Assembly (NCBI GenBank): GCA_031376285.1 | Contig: JANMDN010000046.1 | Location: forward strand, 62,001-126,000 | Source of the DNA: JANMDN01 sp031376285 | GTDB lineage: Bacteria > Actinomycetota > Thermoleophilia > Miltoncostaeales > Miltoncostaeaceae | Reading direction: 5' to 3' | DNA length: 64,000 bases | Shown: one piece after another, positions 56,344 to 64,000 of the stretch | How positions within the stretch are numbered: position 1 is the first letter of the stretch | Layout of the letters: each line of letters starts with the position of its first letter | Position numbers and translations under genes: made by a program | The notes under the pieces: generated by a model | Databases searched by the model: none | What the model saw: the letters and a program-made list of their open reading frames with translations, nothing else | What the model was told of the DNA's origin: nothing

Positions 56344-57398
56344 TGCGGGTCGCGATCGACTGCCACATGCTCGGACAACCCCACGCGGGTGATGCCGGGA
56401 ATGGCCGCTACGCCGCGACGCTCGTGCGTGCGCTCCGCGCGACCCGCCCCGACGGCGACGTTCGGGCCCTCGTGGCCTACGAGGTTGCGGCTGGCGACCT
56501 TGGCGACGCACCGACGATCCCCGTGCCGGCGGGGAACGTCGCGCGGCTGGCGCGCGGCGCCCCGCGCGGGCTCGCAGGAAGCGACGCGGCGCTCTTCCAC
56601 TACGTGGTTCCCCTGCGCGCACCCTGTCCGCTGCTCGTGATCGTGCACGACCCGAGCTTTCGGATGTTCCCCGAGTGGACCGACCGGCGAACACGCCTGC
56701 TCCTGAACACGCTGGTGCCCCTGTCGGTGCGTCGCGCCCGCCGGGTGATCGCCGTCTCGCACCGGGTGAAGGCCGACATCGTGACCGCCCTCGGGGTGGA
56801 TCCCGAGCGGATCGATGTGGTTCGGACCGCCCCCGACCCGCGGTTTCACGCCCGGGAGGGCGCCGAGGCACGAGTGGCCGAGCGCTTCGGGCTTGGCCGC
56901 TACTGTCTCGCGGTGGGCGACGTCCATCCAAGGAAGAACATCGGGGCGCTTGCCGAGGCGGTTCGTCGCGTTGGCGGCATCGAGCTTGCGCTGGTCGGCA
57001 CGCCGGGCCATCGCGGCCAGGAGATCCTCGGTGGGCTCACGTCGGGGCGCTTCCTTGGGCGAGTGACCGACGACGACCTGGCCGATCTTTACAGCGCGGC
57101 CGCGGTGACCGCCTATCCGTCGCTTTACGAGGGCTTTGGTCTACCGGTGATCGAGGCGATGGCCTGCGGCTCGCCCGTGGTTGCCTCGAACCGCGGCGCG
57201 ATTCCGGAGGTCGCGGGCGACGCGGCGCTGCTCGTCGAGCCGACTCCTGAGGCGATCGCCGAGGGTCTGCGAGCGGCGCTTGAGCCGTCGACCTCAGGCC
57301 GCCTGCGGGCCGCCGGGCCGCTGCGGGCCGCGGAGTTCACGCACGAGGCGACGGGCCTTGCCGGATGGGCCGCCATCGAAAGGGCGCTGCGCGCGTGA
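56343..57398 (+). CDS. GT4-family glycosyltransferase
   Basis: A 351-residue paralogue: GNGRYAATLVRALRA, LVIVHDPSFRMFPEWTDRR, CLAVGDVHPRKNIGALAEAV and VTAYPSLYEGFGLPVIEAMACGSPVVAS with the EX7E block. The GTG start shares one base with the previous stop (TAGTG). Third of the coupled set. Confidence 0.88.
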   Translation: MRVAIDCHMLGQPHAGDAGNGRYAATLVRALRATRPDGDVRALVAYEVAAGDLGDAPTIPVPAGNVARLARGAPRGLAGSDAALFHYVVPLRAPCPLLVIVHDPSFRMFPEWTDRRTRLLLNTLVPLSVRRARRVIAVSHRVKADIVTALGVDPERIDVVRTAPDPRFHAREGAEARVAERFGLGRYCLAVGDVHPRKNIGALAEAVRRVGGIELALVGTPGHRGQEILGGLTSGRFLGRVTDDDLADLYSAAAVTAYPSLYEGFGLPVIEAMACGSPVVASNRGAIPEVAGDAALLVEPTPEAIAEGLRAALEPSTSGRLRAAGPLRAAEFTHEATGLAGWAAIERALRA

Positions 57399-58516
57399 AG
57401 ATCGCCCTCGTCGGCACACGAGGCATCCCCGCCGCCTACAGCGGCTTTGAAACCGCGGTCGAGGAACTCTCACGGGAGTTCTCCGCCGCCGGGCACGAGG
57501 TTGTCGTCTACTGCCGTCCCCACATGACCGAGCGTCGGGCGAGCCACGCGGGAGCGCGCCTCGTACACCTGCCGACGATCCGCAACAAGTACCTCGACAC
57601 GCTCGTTCACACGGCGGTGTCGACGGCGCATCTCGCGGTGAAGGAGCGCCCCGACGTCGCAATTTACTTCATCGCGGGGAACGCGCCCCTTGTCCCGCTC
57701 GCCCGCCTCGCTGGGATTCCCGCGATCTTCCAGATCGACGGACTCGACTCGCAGCGCGACAAGTGGCCGGGTCCGGCCAAGGCGTACCTGCGGATGGCCG
57801 AGCGGATCGCCTCGCGCGTTGCAACGGTGTGCGTGACCGACTCGGAGAGCGTCGCGAAGGACTACGAGCGGCGCTTTGGACGACGGATCGACGCGATTCC
57901 CTACGGCGCGAGGCTTCCCGATCCGGGAACCCGCGACTGGTGCGCGCGGCTGGGTCTCGAAGAGGGACGGTTCGTGCTCTTTGTCGGGCGGCTGGTGCCC
58001 GAGAACAACGCGCACCTGCTCATCGAGGCGCACCGGTTGATGAACACCGACTGGCCTCTTGTGGTGGTCGGTGACGCGCCGTACAGCGAGAGCTACATCC
58101 GGTCGCTGCACGCGATGGCCGGCCCGCGGGTGCATTTCCCTGGCTACGTGTTTGGCGACGGGTACGCCGAGCTCGTGCATGCGAGCGGCATCATGTGCGC
58201 GCCGACGGGTGTCGGCGGAACGCACCCGGTGATCATCGAAGCGATGGCGGCGGGGGCCTGCCTCCTGGTCTCCGATCACGCCCCGAACGTCGAGGTGGTG
58301 GGAAACGCGGCGGCGACGTTCCCACTCGCGAAGGGCGCACTCGGGATGGTCGAGCCGATCGCGGCGCTGATGTCGAGCCCCGAGCGCCGAGCCCAACTCG
58401 GTCTACGCGCGGCAGCGCGCGCAGCGGAGCGCTACTCGTGGCCCGTGTGCGCGGTGCGCTACCTGGAAATCGCCCGTCAGGTCGCCGGTCGGGGACGCGA
58501 CAAGCGAATTCCCTGA
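57395..58516 (+). CDS. DUF1972/RfaG-type glycosyltransferase
   Basis: A 373-residue transferase beginning KIALVGTRGIPAAYSGFETAVEEL, the DUF1972 signature of some rhamnosyltransferases. VLFVGRLVPENNAHLLIEAH and IIEAMAAGACLLVSD form the donor site; note that the usual EGFG part is replaced by GVGGTHPVIIEAMA. GTG 57395 overlaps the previous stop by four bases. Its 3' end overlaps the convergent flippase gene by 40 bp. Confidence 0.88.
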   Translation: MKIALVGTRGIPAAYSGFETAVEELSREFSAAGHEVVVYCRPHMTERRASHAGARLVHLPTIRNKYLDTLVHTAVSTAHLAVKERPDVAIYFIAGNAPLVPLARLAGIPAIFQIDGLDSQRDKWPGPAKAYLRMAERIASRVATVCVTDSESVAKDYERRFGRRIDAIPYGARLPDPGTRDWCARLGLEEGRFVLFVGRLVPENNAHLLIEAHRLMNTDWPLVVVGDAPYSESYIRSLHAMAGPRVHFPGYVFGDGYAELVHASGIMCAPTGVGGTHPVIIEAMAAGACLLVSDHAPNVEVVGNAAATFPLAKGALGMVEPIAALMSSPERRAQLGLRAAARAAERYSWPVCAVRYLEIARQVAGRGRDKRIP

Positions 58517-59763
58517 CGACGGAGGTAGACGAGCACGGCGGCAAGGATCAAGGCTTCGGTCAGGATCACGGTGATTGCGGTGCCAATCGCTTCAAGCGAC
58601 GGAACAAGAACAACCGTCAGCGCGATGTTTGCGAGCACGCCGACGCCGACGATCTTGGTGTAGGCGCGGTCCATGTGCAGCGGGAGCATGAGCTGGGTAA
58701 AGAGCGTCGTCGCGATTGCCACGATGAGCGGCAGGGGGCTCAGCACCTGCAGCACGGCGACCGAGTTATCGAACTTGTGCCCAACGACGCGCGGAACGAG
58801 TGGCGCAAGGACAAGCGTCGCCACGCAGAGGACGGCTCCCACCATTGTCAGGAGCGGCAGCACTTTCCGCACATGCGAAATGGCGTCCGCCTCGCCTCCA
58901 GCACCAGCCCGGGCGGCTTGGGGAAAGAGCCCTTGCACCGCTGGAACGAGCAGTCCAACGGCCGCGGTGATGATGGTCTCAGCCGTCCCGAAGTAACCGA
59001 CTTGGGTGTTGTTGGTGATGAAACCGAGCACGACGGTGTTCAGCGCGGAGTACGCCCCGGCGAGGGCCAGCGTCACAAAGACGGGCATCCCCTGCCCGAG
59101 GACCCGTCGGACCTCCGACGACGTCGGCCTGCTGAGTCGCACCCCGACCTGGCTGCGTTGCGCGACGAGTGCCGCGACCGCGGCGAGCGGCCAGGGAAGC
59201 GCCCAGAGGAGGAGCGCAGCGGCGAGATCCCCACCAGAGTGCACGAACACGAACACCAGCACGGTGGTGACAACGCGCACACCGAGGAGCGACATCGTGA
59301 CGACGGGAAGTCGCTCGACGGCTTGGTAGAGCCAAACGGGCAGGAGAGCCGAGCCGGCGACGGCACCGAAGGCAAGCCAGTAGAGGGCGGCGTCGTCGCG
59401 GATACGGCCCACGGTGAGCGTTGCGACAAGGAGCGCGAGGGCGCAGACCACCAGTAGGACGAGCCGCGCAACGGCAACCGCGGAGGCCGGTCCGGAAATG
59501 TCAGCACCGCTTGCTCGTTTGACCGTCACCTCTCGCGTCGCGCTGAAGTTGAAGCCCCAGTCGGTGACAAGGAGCCCGTAGCGGGCGATCCCGATCACGA
59601 ACAGGTAGAGACCGAATCGCTCCGGTCCGAGTACCCGCGTGAGATACGGAAAGCTCACGATCGGGATCACGTAGCTCGCGATGTGGATCAGATAGAGCGA
59701 CGTGACGCTACGACCGAGGGGACTCTTTGACAGCGCGCGGAGCCCCGGACGCCCCCCACTCAC
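58477..59763 (-). CDS. Wzx-type oligosaccharide flippase
   Basis: A 428-residue membrane protein with about 12-14 hydrophobic segments. SLYLIHIASYVIPIVSFPYLTRVLGPERFGLYLF is the usual start of the polysaccharide transporter (Wzx/RfbX) family, which flips lipid-linked repeat units across the membrane. GTG 59763 overlaps the stop of the upstream methyltransferase (GTGA). It is the last gene of its operon and overlaps the end of the plus-strand glycosyltransferase. Confidence 0.88.
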   Translation of the reverse strand: MSGGRPGLRALSKSPLGRSVTSLYLIHIASYVIPIVSFPYLTRVLGPERFGLYLFVIGIARYGLLVTDWGFNFSATREVTVKRASGADISGPASAVAVARLVLLVVCALALLVATLTVGRIRDDAALYWLAFGAVAGSALLPVWLYQAVERLPVVTMSLLGVRVVTTVLVFVFVHSGGDLAAALLLWALPWPLAAVAALVAQRSQVGVRLSRPTSSEVRRVLGQGMPVFVTLALAGAYSALNTVVLGFITNNTQVGYFGTAETIITAAVGLLVPAVQGLFPQAARAGAGGEADAISHVRKVLPLLTMVGAVLCVATLVLAPLVPRVVGHKFDNSVAVLQVLSPLPLIVAIATTLFTQLMLPLHMDRAYTKIVGVGVLANIALTVVLVPSLEAIGTAITVILTEALILAAVLVYLRRQGIRLSRPRPAT

Positions 59764-60845
59764 GGCGTCGACTCGCCGCTTGGCGTCGCGCTCCCTCGCC
59801 GCGCGGTGATGTTGAAGTTCTCGCGCACCGCGGGGTCCCGAAGGGCGCGGAGGTCACATCGGAGCGCAACCGCGCGGAGCCTTGCCGACAGTCGCGGTCG
59901 TCCGAGACCGTTGCCGCCCCCCGCCATATCGACGCTCGCGCTGATTCCCCAGGCACCAGCGTCGAGCACGGTCGGCTCGTCGTTGATGTCGATGAACCCC
60001 GCCTCCGAGAGGATGGTCCGAAGACCAGCGCCCGTGAACATCACGAGATGTCGAGGCGGATCGAGCGGAGCCCAGTCTTTTGTCATAAACCGTCGCCCGA
60101 CGCCGTCCAAGTTGGGAACGCCGACCCAGAGTGTCCCCCCGGGGCGAAGGAGCGCCGCGCATTCCCGAATCGCTCCGACCGGATCATGAAGGTGCTCAAG
60201 GACGTGCGAAAAGGTGATCGCGTCAAACGACGCTGGCGAAAGCGGATGATCCTCGATCGAGCATTGGTGGATGTCGAGACCGGCCGCCCGCGCATGGGCA
60301 GCCGCAATGGGGTCCACCTCAATGCCGGTGACCGACCAGCCGAGCCCCTGCATCCGCAGGAGGAACAACCCATTCGCGCAGCCGATATCGAGGAGACGCG
60401 CCCCGGCCGCAGGACGCGCAAGCGCGCGGACGTGCTGCGCCGCGATACCCCGCGCCCCGGGAATGAGCCGGGCGACAAGGCGACCAACCGAGAACGACGG
60501 AGCAAGGCGGTAGCCGTACTGGTGGTTCAGATACCCGTTGAAAAGGCTCCACCGGAGCCGGTTGAGGCGGCTCCCAGCGACGGAATCGGGCGCAGGAGGC
60601 GTGTGCGTGTAGTAATCGCCGTGGGAGTACAGCCGGCCCACCGTCGCCCGCGTCGGCCGCGGACTGATGTAGCCCGACCCGCAACCCCCACAGCCGAGGA
60701 GTGTCCAACCGCCGCGCGTCGACCGGTCCATGCAGTCGTTCAAACCGGTGTAGATGACGCTCGTCGCCTCGCTGCCACACACCGGGCATGCCGACAGGTG
60801 CTCGACATCGTCGGGGGCCCAGCCATCGGGGAGCGGACCGGTCAC
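59760..60845 (-). CDS. Zinc-ribbon class I SAM methyltransferase
   Basis: A 361-residue protein: N-terminal zinc ribbon (CPVCGSEATS... LLGCGGCGSGYISPRP), then a methyltransferase domain: ARLLDIGCANGLFLLRM (motif I), VTGIEVDPIAAAHARAAG, and FDAITFSHVLEHLHDPVGAI. Start GTG 60845 overlaps the stop of the GT gene. Paralogue of the gene at 62146-63186. Probably methylates a sugar of the glycan. Confidence 0.85.
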   Translation of the reverse strand: MTGPLPDGWAPDDVEHLSACPVCGSEATSVIYTGLNDCMDRSTRGGWTLLGCGGCGSGYISPRPTRATVGRLYSHGDYYTHTPPAPDSVAGSRLNRLRWSLFNGYLNHQYGYRLAPSFSVGRLVARLIPGARGIAAQHVRALARPAAGARLLDIGCANGLFLLRMQGLGWSVTGIEVDPIAAAHARAAGLDIHQCSIEDHPLSPASFDAITFSHVLEHLHDPVGAIRECAALLRPGGTLWVGVPNLDGVGRRFMTKDWAPLDPPRHLVMFTGAGLRTILSEAGFIDINDEPTVLDAGAWGISASVDMAGGGNGLGRPRLSARLRAVALRCDLRALRDPAVRENFNITARRGSATPSGESTP

Positions 60846-62149
60846 GGCTTGATCCGCCTGACGACGGTTGCGGCACCGCGAAGCACACCTTGCGCCAACG
60901 AACGCGCGCGCTCGCCAACCTGAGGGCCCCGGGTCGTACTGCGCTCGGAGCGCTCGGGGCGCCCAAGGGCGACGGCGGCACGAAGCGGAGCGGTCACCCG
61001 AGGCCATTCGTGCTCAGCCGCCACCGAGGCGAGCGCCGCAGCAAAGGTGGGCTTACCGGCACTCAGAACACGCTCGATGGCGTCGGCGAGCGCGGCCGGA
61101 TCACCTGGCTCGGCCACCTCGCCGAGCCGGTCGGTACGTACGCGACCTGCGAGCACGTCGCCGGAGCTGCAGACCACCGGGAGCCCGGCCCAGAAGCAGT
61201 CGAGGAGTCGGGTCCGGAAGGCAAAGCGGGTCTCGAGGTGAGCGTGGTGGCAGCTCAGCGAACAGTCGGCCTCAAGGAGCCACGACCCGCGGTTGGCGTA
61301 GGGCACCCACCCGTCGTTCATCAGGACGACGCGACCGAGGAGACCGAGTTGGCTCGCGATCCGGCGCATGTCCTGCGCCGCCGCCTTTCCGTTCCTGTGG
61401 TCGGAGGCCCCCATGGTGACCAGTCGCACTGACGGTCGGCGCTCAGACAGGATGCCGATCGCCCGCACCGCGGTCTCAGGGTCGAGCCAACTCCAGATGC
61501 CGCCGTTCCACAGAACAAGCTCGTCGTCGGGGCCGAGTTCGGGAAAGCGTGCGCGGATGCCGTGCTCGGGCGCGTGGGTTGGCGGGTCGCTCGGGACGCC
61601 GAACGGAATGATCAGCGCGGTCGCGGACATCGACGGATCCGCGCAGTAACGGGGCAGCGAAATCGCCCGCTGTCCCACCATCGCTCCAAGCCAAAGATCC
61701 CGCTGCCGCTCGCTCGCGCAGATGAAGTGATGGGCCGAACGCAGTGCGGATGCGAGCCGGTCGGTGGTCAGGGTGACCCAGAGTCGCGCCAGGCGGTCGG
61801 GATCGTGCCGGAAGAGTTCGAGGTTCTCGAAGATCTCGGGGTCGTAGAGATCGGTGATGTAGCGGGCGCCTGACCGCGCAATCCAGCCGGCGATGACCGT
61901 GGATTGAGGCTGCGAGATGATCACGTCCGCGCCTGCGATCGCGGCCTGCAGAGCGAAGGGACGTTTCGGGTCGTAGCCAACGAGCGTGAGCCCGGGCGAG
62001 GCGCCCTGGGTCTTGCCAACCCCCGCGAGCGTCACATCGGCAACATCCGCCAGTGAGCGGGCGATCTCGTAGGAGCGAATCCCGACGCCGCGAACCTCGC
62101 CACCGACCTCAGCGGTCGAGATCACAAGCAGCCGGGGTCGGGACATCAC
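60842..62149 (-). CDS. GT4-like glycosyltransferase
   Basis: A 435-residue GT-B transferase: VISTAEVGGEVRGVGIRSYEIARSLADVADVT, YITDLYDPEIFENLELF, ELVLWNGGIWSWLDPETAVRAI and HHAHLETRFAFRTRLLDCFWAGLPVVCSSGDV. The acidic motif in the donor site is ETRFAFRTRLLD rather than EX7E, so it belongs to a subgroup. GTG 62149 (with ATG 62146 next) overlaps the methyltransferase stop. Confidence 0.85.
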   Translation of the reverse strand: MMSRPRLLVISTAEVGGEVRGVGIRSYEIARSLADVADVTLAGVGKTQGASPGLTLVGYDPKRPFALQAAIAGADVIISQPQSTVIAGWIARSGARYITDLYDPEIFENLELFRHDPDRLARLWVTLTTDRLASALRSAHHFICASERQRDLWLGAMVGQRAISLPRYCADPSMSATALIIPFGVPSDPPTHAPEHGIRARFPELGPDDELVLWNGGIWSWLDPETAVRAIGILSERRPSVRLVTMGASDHRNGKAAAQDMRRIASQLGLLGRVVLMNDGWVPYANRGSWLLEADCSLSCHHAHLETRFAFRTRLLDCFWAGLPVVCSSGDVLAGRVRTDRLGEVAEPGDPAALADAIERVLSAGKPTFAAALASVAAEHEWPRVTAPLRAAVALGRPERSERSTTRGPQVGERARSLAQGVLRGAATVVRRIKP

Positions 62150-63186
62150 GCCTCCGGACGGGTTGCCGTCATGCAGAGTTCCTCGCCGGCTGAGCGCGAA
62201 ATCGTGGTCGCGAGGTCAGCCACGAGCGCCTGCAGCCGTTGCCGACGTGGAAGGCGGTGGATCGTGCTGCCGTCGCCACCGCGCTCAATGTCAAGGCTCG
62301 CGCCGAAGGTCCATCTCGTTGCTTGGAGCGTCGGAGACGGCTCTCGAACGCTCGTAAATCCCGCGGCGGTGAGCGCCTGGCGAAGCGACCTCCGAGTGAA
62401 GAGGACAAGATGGCGCGGAGGATCGAGTGGGAACCAGATGCGACGAAGGGCGCGGCGGCCGACCGCATCGAGATTCGGGGTTGCGATCCAGATCCGTCCG
62501 CCCGGTTTGAGGACCGCCCTGCAGGCGCGAAGCGTGGCGACCGGATCGTGGAGGTGCTCGATGACGTGACTGAGCGTGATGGCGTCGAAATGGTTCGCCG
62601 GAAACGTCCCCTCAACAAGCGGACCTTCCGCCACCTCGACTCCCGCCGAGCGGGCATGCGCCGCAGAGACGGGGTCGACTTCGAGCCCTGATACCTCCCA
62701 ACCGAGCTCGCGCATCCTGACGAGAAAGGCACCGTTTCCGCATCCGACGTCGAGAAGGCGTCCCCCCGGACGAGGTGCGTCGAGGTCGCGTACGTGTTGG
62801 CTCGCCATACCTCGCGCGCCGGGAATCAGCGGTACCAGGCGGGCCAGCGGCGAGGACGCGAGACCGTAGCCGTAGCGTCGGCTGAGGTAGCCATCCAGGA
62901 TGCGCTTGCGAAGACCCGCCGATTCGCCGACGCTACCGGGACTCACGTGTGTGTAGTAGGCCGAATAGAGGCGCCCGACGGTTGCGAGGTTCGGCCGAGG
63001 GTCAATGTAGCCGCAGCGGCAATTGCGGCACCGCGAGAGTGTCCAGCCCCCAGGTTCACTCGGACGCCCGACGCCCGCGTAAATCTCCTTGCGACGATTC
63101 GACTGGCAGAGGGGGCAGCGCCCGAGCGTCTCCAATTCGGCTTCCGGCCAATCTGGACGGGCCGCTGTGTGTGCCGTTCGTGCCAT
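62146..63186 (-). CDS. Zinc-ribbon class I SAM methyltransferase
   Basis: A 346-residue paralogue of the gene at 59760-60845: CPLCQSNRRK... RCRNCRCGYIDPRP as zinc ribbon, GRLLDVGCGNGAFLVRM (motif I), VSGLEVDPVSAAHARSAG and FDAITLSHVIEHLHDPVATL. ATG 63186 shares one base with the stop of the GT2 gene. Two related methyltransferases with a transferase between them suggest methylation of two sugars or two positions. Confidence 0.85.
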   Translation of the reverse strand: MARTAHTAARPDWPEAELETLGRCPLCQSNRRKEIYAGVGRPSEPGGWTLSRCRNCRCGYIDPRPNLATVGRLYSAYYTHVSPGSVGESAGLRKRILDGYLSRRYGYGLASSPLARLVPLIPGARGMASQHVRDLDAPRPGGRLLDVGCGNGAFLVRMRELGWEVSGLEVDPVSAAHARSAGVEVAEGPLVEGTFPANHFDAITLSHVIEHLHDPVATLRACRAVLKPGGRIWIATPNLDAVGRRALRRIWFPLDPPRHLVLFTRRSLRQALTAAGFTSVREPSPTLQATRWTFGASLDIERGGDGSTIHRLPRRQRLQALVADLATTISRSAGEELCMTATRPEA

Positions 63187-64000
63187 CAGGTTCCCTTACC
63201 GCCCTTGCGGTTGCGAGGACGCACAATCTGCCAGGCCCGCGACCAGGCCGTGCGGTACGCACCCAGCCCACCGACGAGCTGGTGACGGACCTCATCGACC
63301 GTGGCGCGCCGGGCGCCCTGGATGCGCCGACGTTCCCGGAGCGCCCACGGGAGACCACGAAGCGCGTCGCGCTTGGCCCGAAGGATCGGCCCCGCCTGCC
63401 CGCGGCCTGAGAACCAAACAATCGTGAAAAAGCTCATCACGATGTGCTGGGGAAGATGGCGCAAGGGGCTTGGGGAATCGCGGACGTAGGTCCAAACGAG
63501 GTTGCGATGCGAATGGTAGATCGTGAAGTCGCTCTCGCGACCAGACGACGCGGAGCCAACATGTCGGGCGACCGCGGCCGGCACGTATGCGCAGTGGTAG
63601 CCGGCAAGGCGCAACCGGTAGGCCAGGTCGATATCTTCGAAGTAACAGAAGAACCGCTCCTCGAAGCCGCCGACCTCGTCGAAGGTGCTGCGACGGTAGA
63701 GCGCCGCTGCCGCGCACGGCGAGAAGATGTCGCAGACGGCTTGCGGGCCGAGTTCCCTTGGGGAGCCGTGCAGGACCCGCCAGGCCAGGCCGCTTGTGTG
63801 GACCGCGTCGCCCGCCCCGTCAAGCAGGTCGGGGTGCAAGTCGTTCAGGAGCTGGCAACCGAGCGCCGCGGCGCCAGTCTGCGCTGCACCATCATGCATC
63901 CGTTCAAGCCAGTCCTCGGCAAGGAAGGCGTCGGGATTGATGAGCGCAATCCAGTCGCACTCTGGCGCGAAGGCGACCCCAAGGTTGTTCCCCGAGGCAA
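63186..64000 (-). CDS. GT2-family glycosyltransferase (5' end outside window)
   Basis: The visible part, about 271 residues, is the C-terminal two-thirds of a GT-A transferase: GNNLGVAFAPECDWIALINPDAFL (NPD block, near the cut edge), then CAAAALYRRSTFDEVGGFEERFFCYFEDIDLAYRLR with the ED-type catalytic block, and a C-terminal hydrophobic segment (IVMSFFTIVWFSG). This fits rhamnosyltransferase-like GT2 proteins. It is the first visible gene of the minus-strand block. The frame is open at the window edge. Confidence 0.88.
   Translation of the reverse strand, partial: ASGNNLGVAFAPECDWIALINPDAFLAEDWLERMHDGAAQTGAAALGCQLLNDLHPDLLDGAGDAVHTSGLAWRVLHGSPRELGPQAVCDIFSPCAAAALYRRSTFDEVGGFEERFFCYFEDIDLAYRLRLAGYHCAYVPAAVARHVGSASSGRESDFTIYHSHRNLVWTYVRDSPSPLRHLPQHIVMSFFTIVWFSGRGQAGPILRAKRDALRGLPWALRERRRIQGARRATVDEVRHQLVGGLGAYRTAWSRAWQIVRPRNRKGGKGT

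Noticed and set aside
59727..60923. 398-codon plus-strand frame opposite the zinc-ribbon methyltransferase
   Set aside because: Shadow of a gene with clear SAM-binding and zinc motifs.

Overview
This is a GC-rich, gene-dense stretch of a bacterial chromosome. It starts and ends inside genes and holds no rRNA, tRNA, CRISPR array, insertion sequence or prophage that I can see. The content suggests an aerobic actinomycete-like bacterium, most likely of the Thermoleophilia/Solirubrobacterales type: GTG starts are common, many genes overlap by four bases (GTGA/ATGA), the isocitrate lyase is of the long actinobacterial type, the glutamine synthetase is type III, there is a PPi-type phosphofructokinase, a class F sortase domain, large DUF11 proteins, and a surface protein pairing a short IKNGS-type repeat with a collagen-like stretch. 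The lineage is inferred from gene content only.

Layout. 1-2313: the end of a SelW/Rdx thioredoxin-like gene whose second active-site codon is TGA (candidate selenoprotein), a decayed toxin-antitoxin (TA) pair, an ArfB-like GGQ protein, a SnoaL-like protein and two stretches with no supported gene. 2314-9822: a membrane glycosyltransferase, an SRPBCC protein, an MFS transporter, an APS/PAPS reductase, a DinB polymerase, a small fragment of a second DinB, and three VapBC pairs, one with a frameshifted toxin. 9955-17483: an HtrA-like protease, a MoxR-DUF58-VWA-VWA operon, and a 912-residue secreted protein with a thioester-like domain, four repeats and a C-terminal sortase domain.

17520-29983: a VapBC pair, malate synthase, AzlCD exporter, a GATase1 hydrolase, isocitrate lyase, uracil phosphoribosyltransferase, an HPP membrane protein, a TPM-like protein, and a PabB-PabC pair for p-aminobenzoate. 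Malate synthase and isocitrate lyase together give the glyoxylate shunt, but they are about 2 kb apart and on opposite strands. 30114-45996: two more VapBC pairs, a 1598-residue DUF11 protein, a PucR regulator, type III glutamine synthetase, an MscS channel coupled to an FkbM methyltransferase, a PPi-type phosphofructokinase divergent from a ROK regulator, a VapC fragment and a collagen-like protein.

46167-64000 is a surface-polysaccharide locus in three blocks: a minus-strand block (thioesterase, two paralogous secreted glycosidases, the initiating phosphoglycosyl transferase, a coiled-coil protein, a GT4), then an ECF sigma factor with its own zinc finger and four coupled GT4-type transferases on the plus strand, then a minus-strand block (GT2, methyltransferase, GT4, methyltransferase, Wzx-type flippase). 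Together they could start, extend, decorate and export a lipid-linked glycan.

Two patterns cut across the window. Seven VapBC-type modules plus one orphan toxin fragment lie in 45 kb, at least three of them broken. And many genes, mostly antitoxins, carry a TANNNT hexamer ending exactly 6-7 bases before the start codon, usually without a Shine-Dalgarno sequence, which suggests leaderless transcripts.
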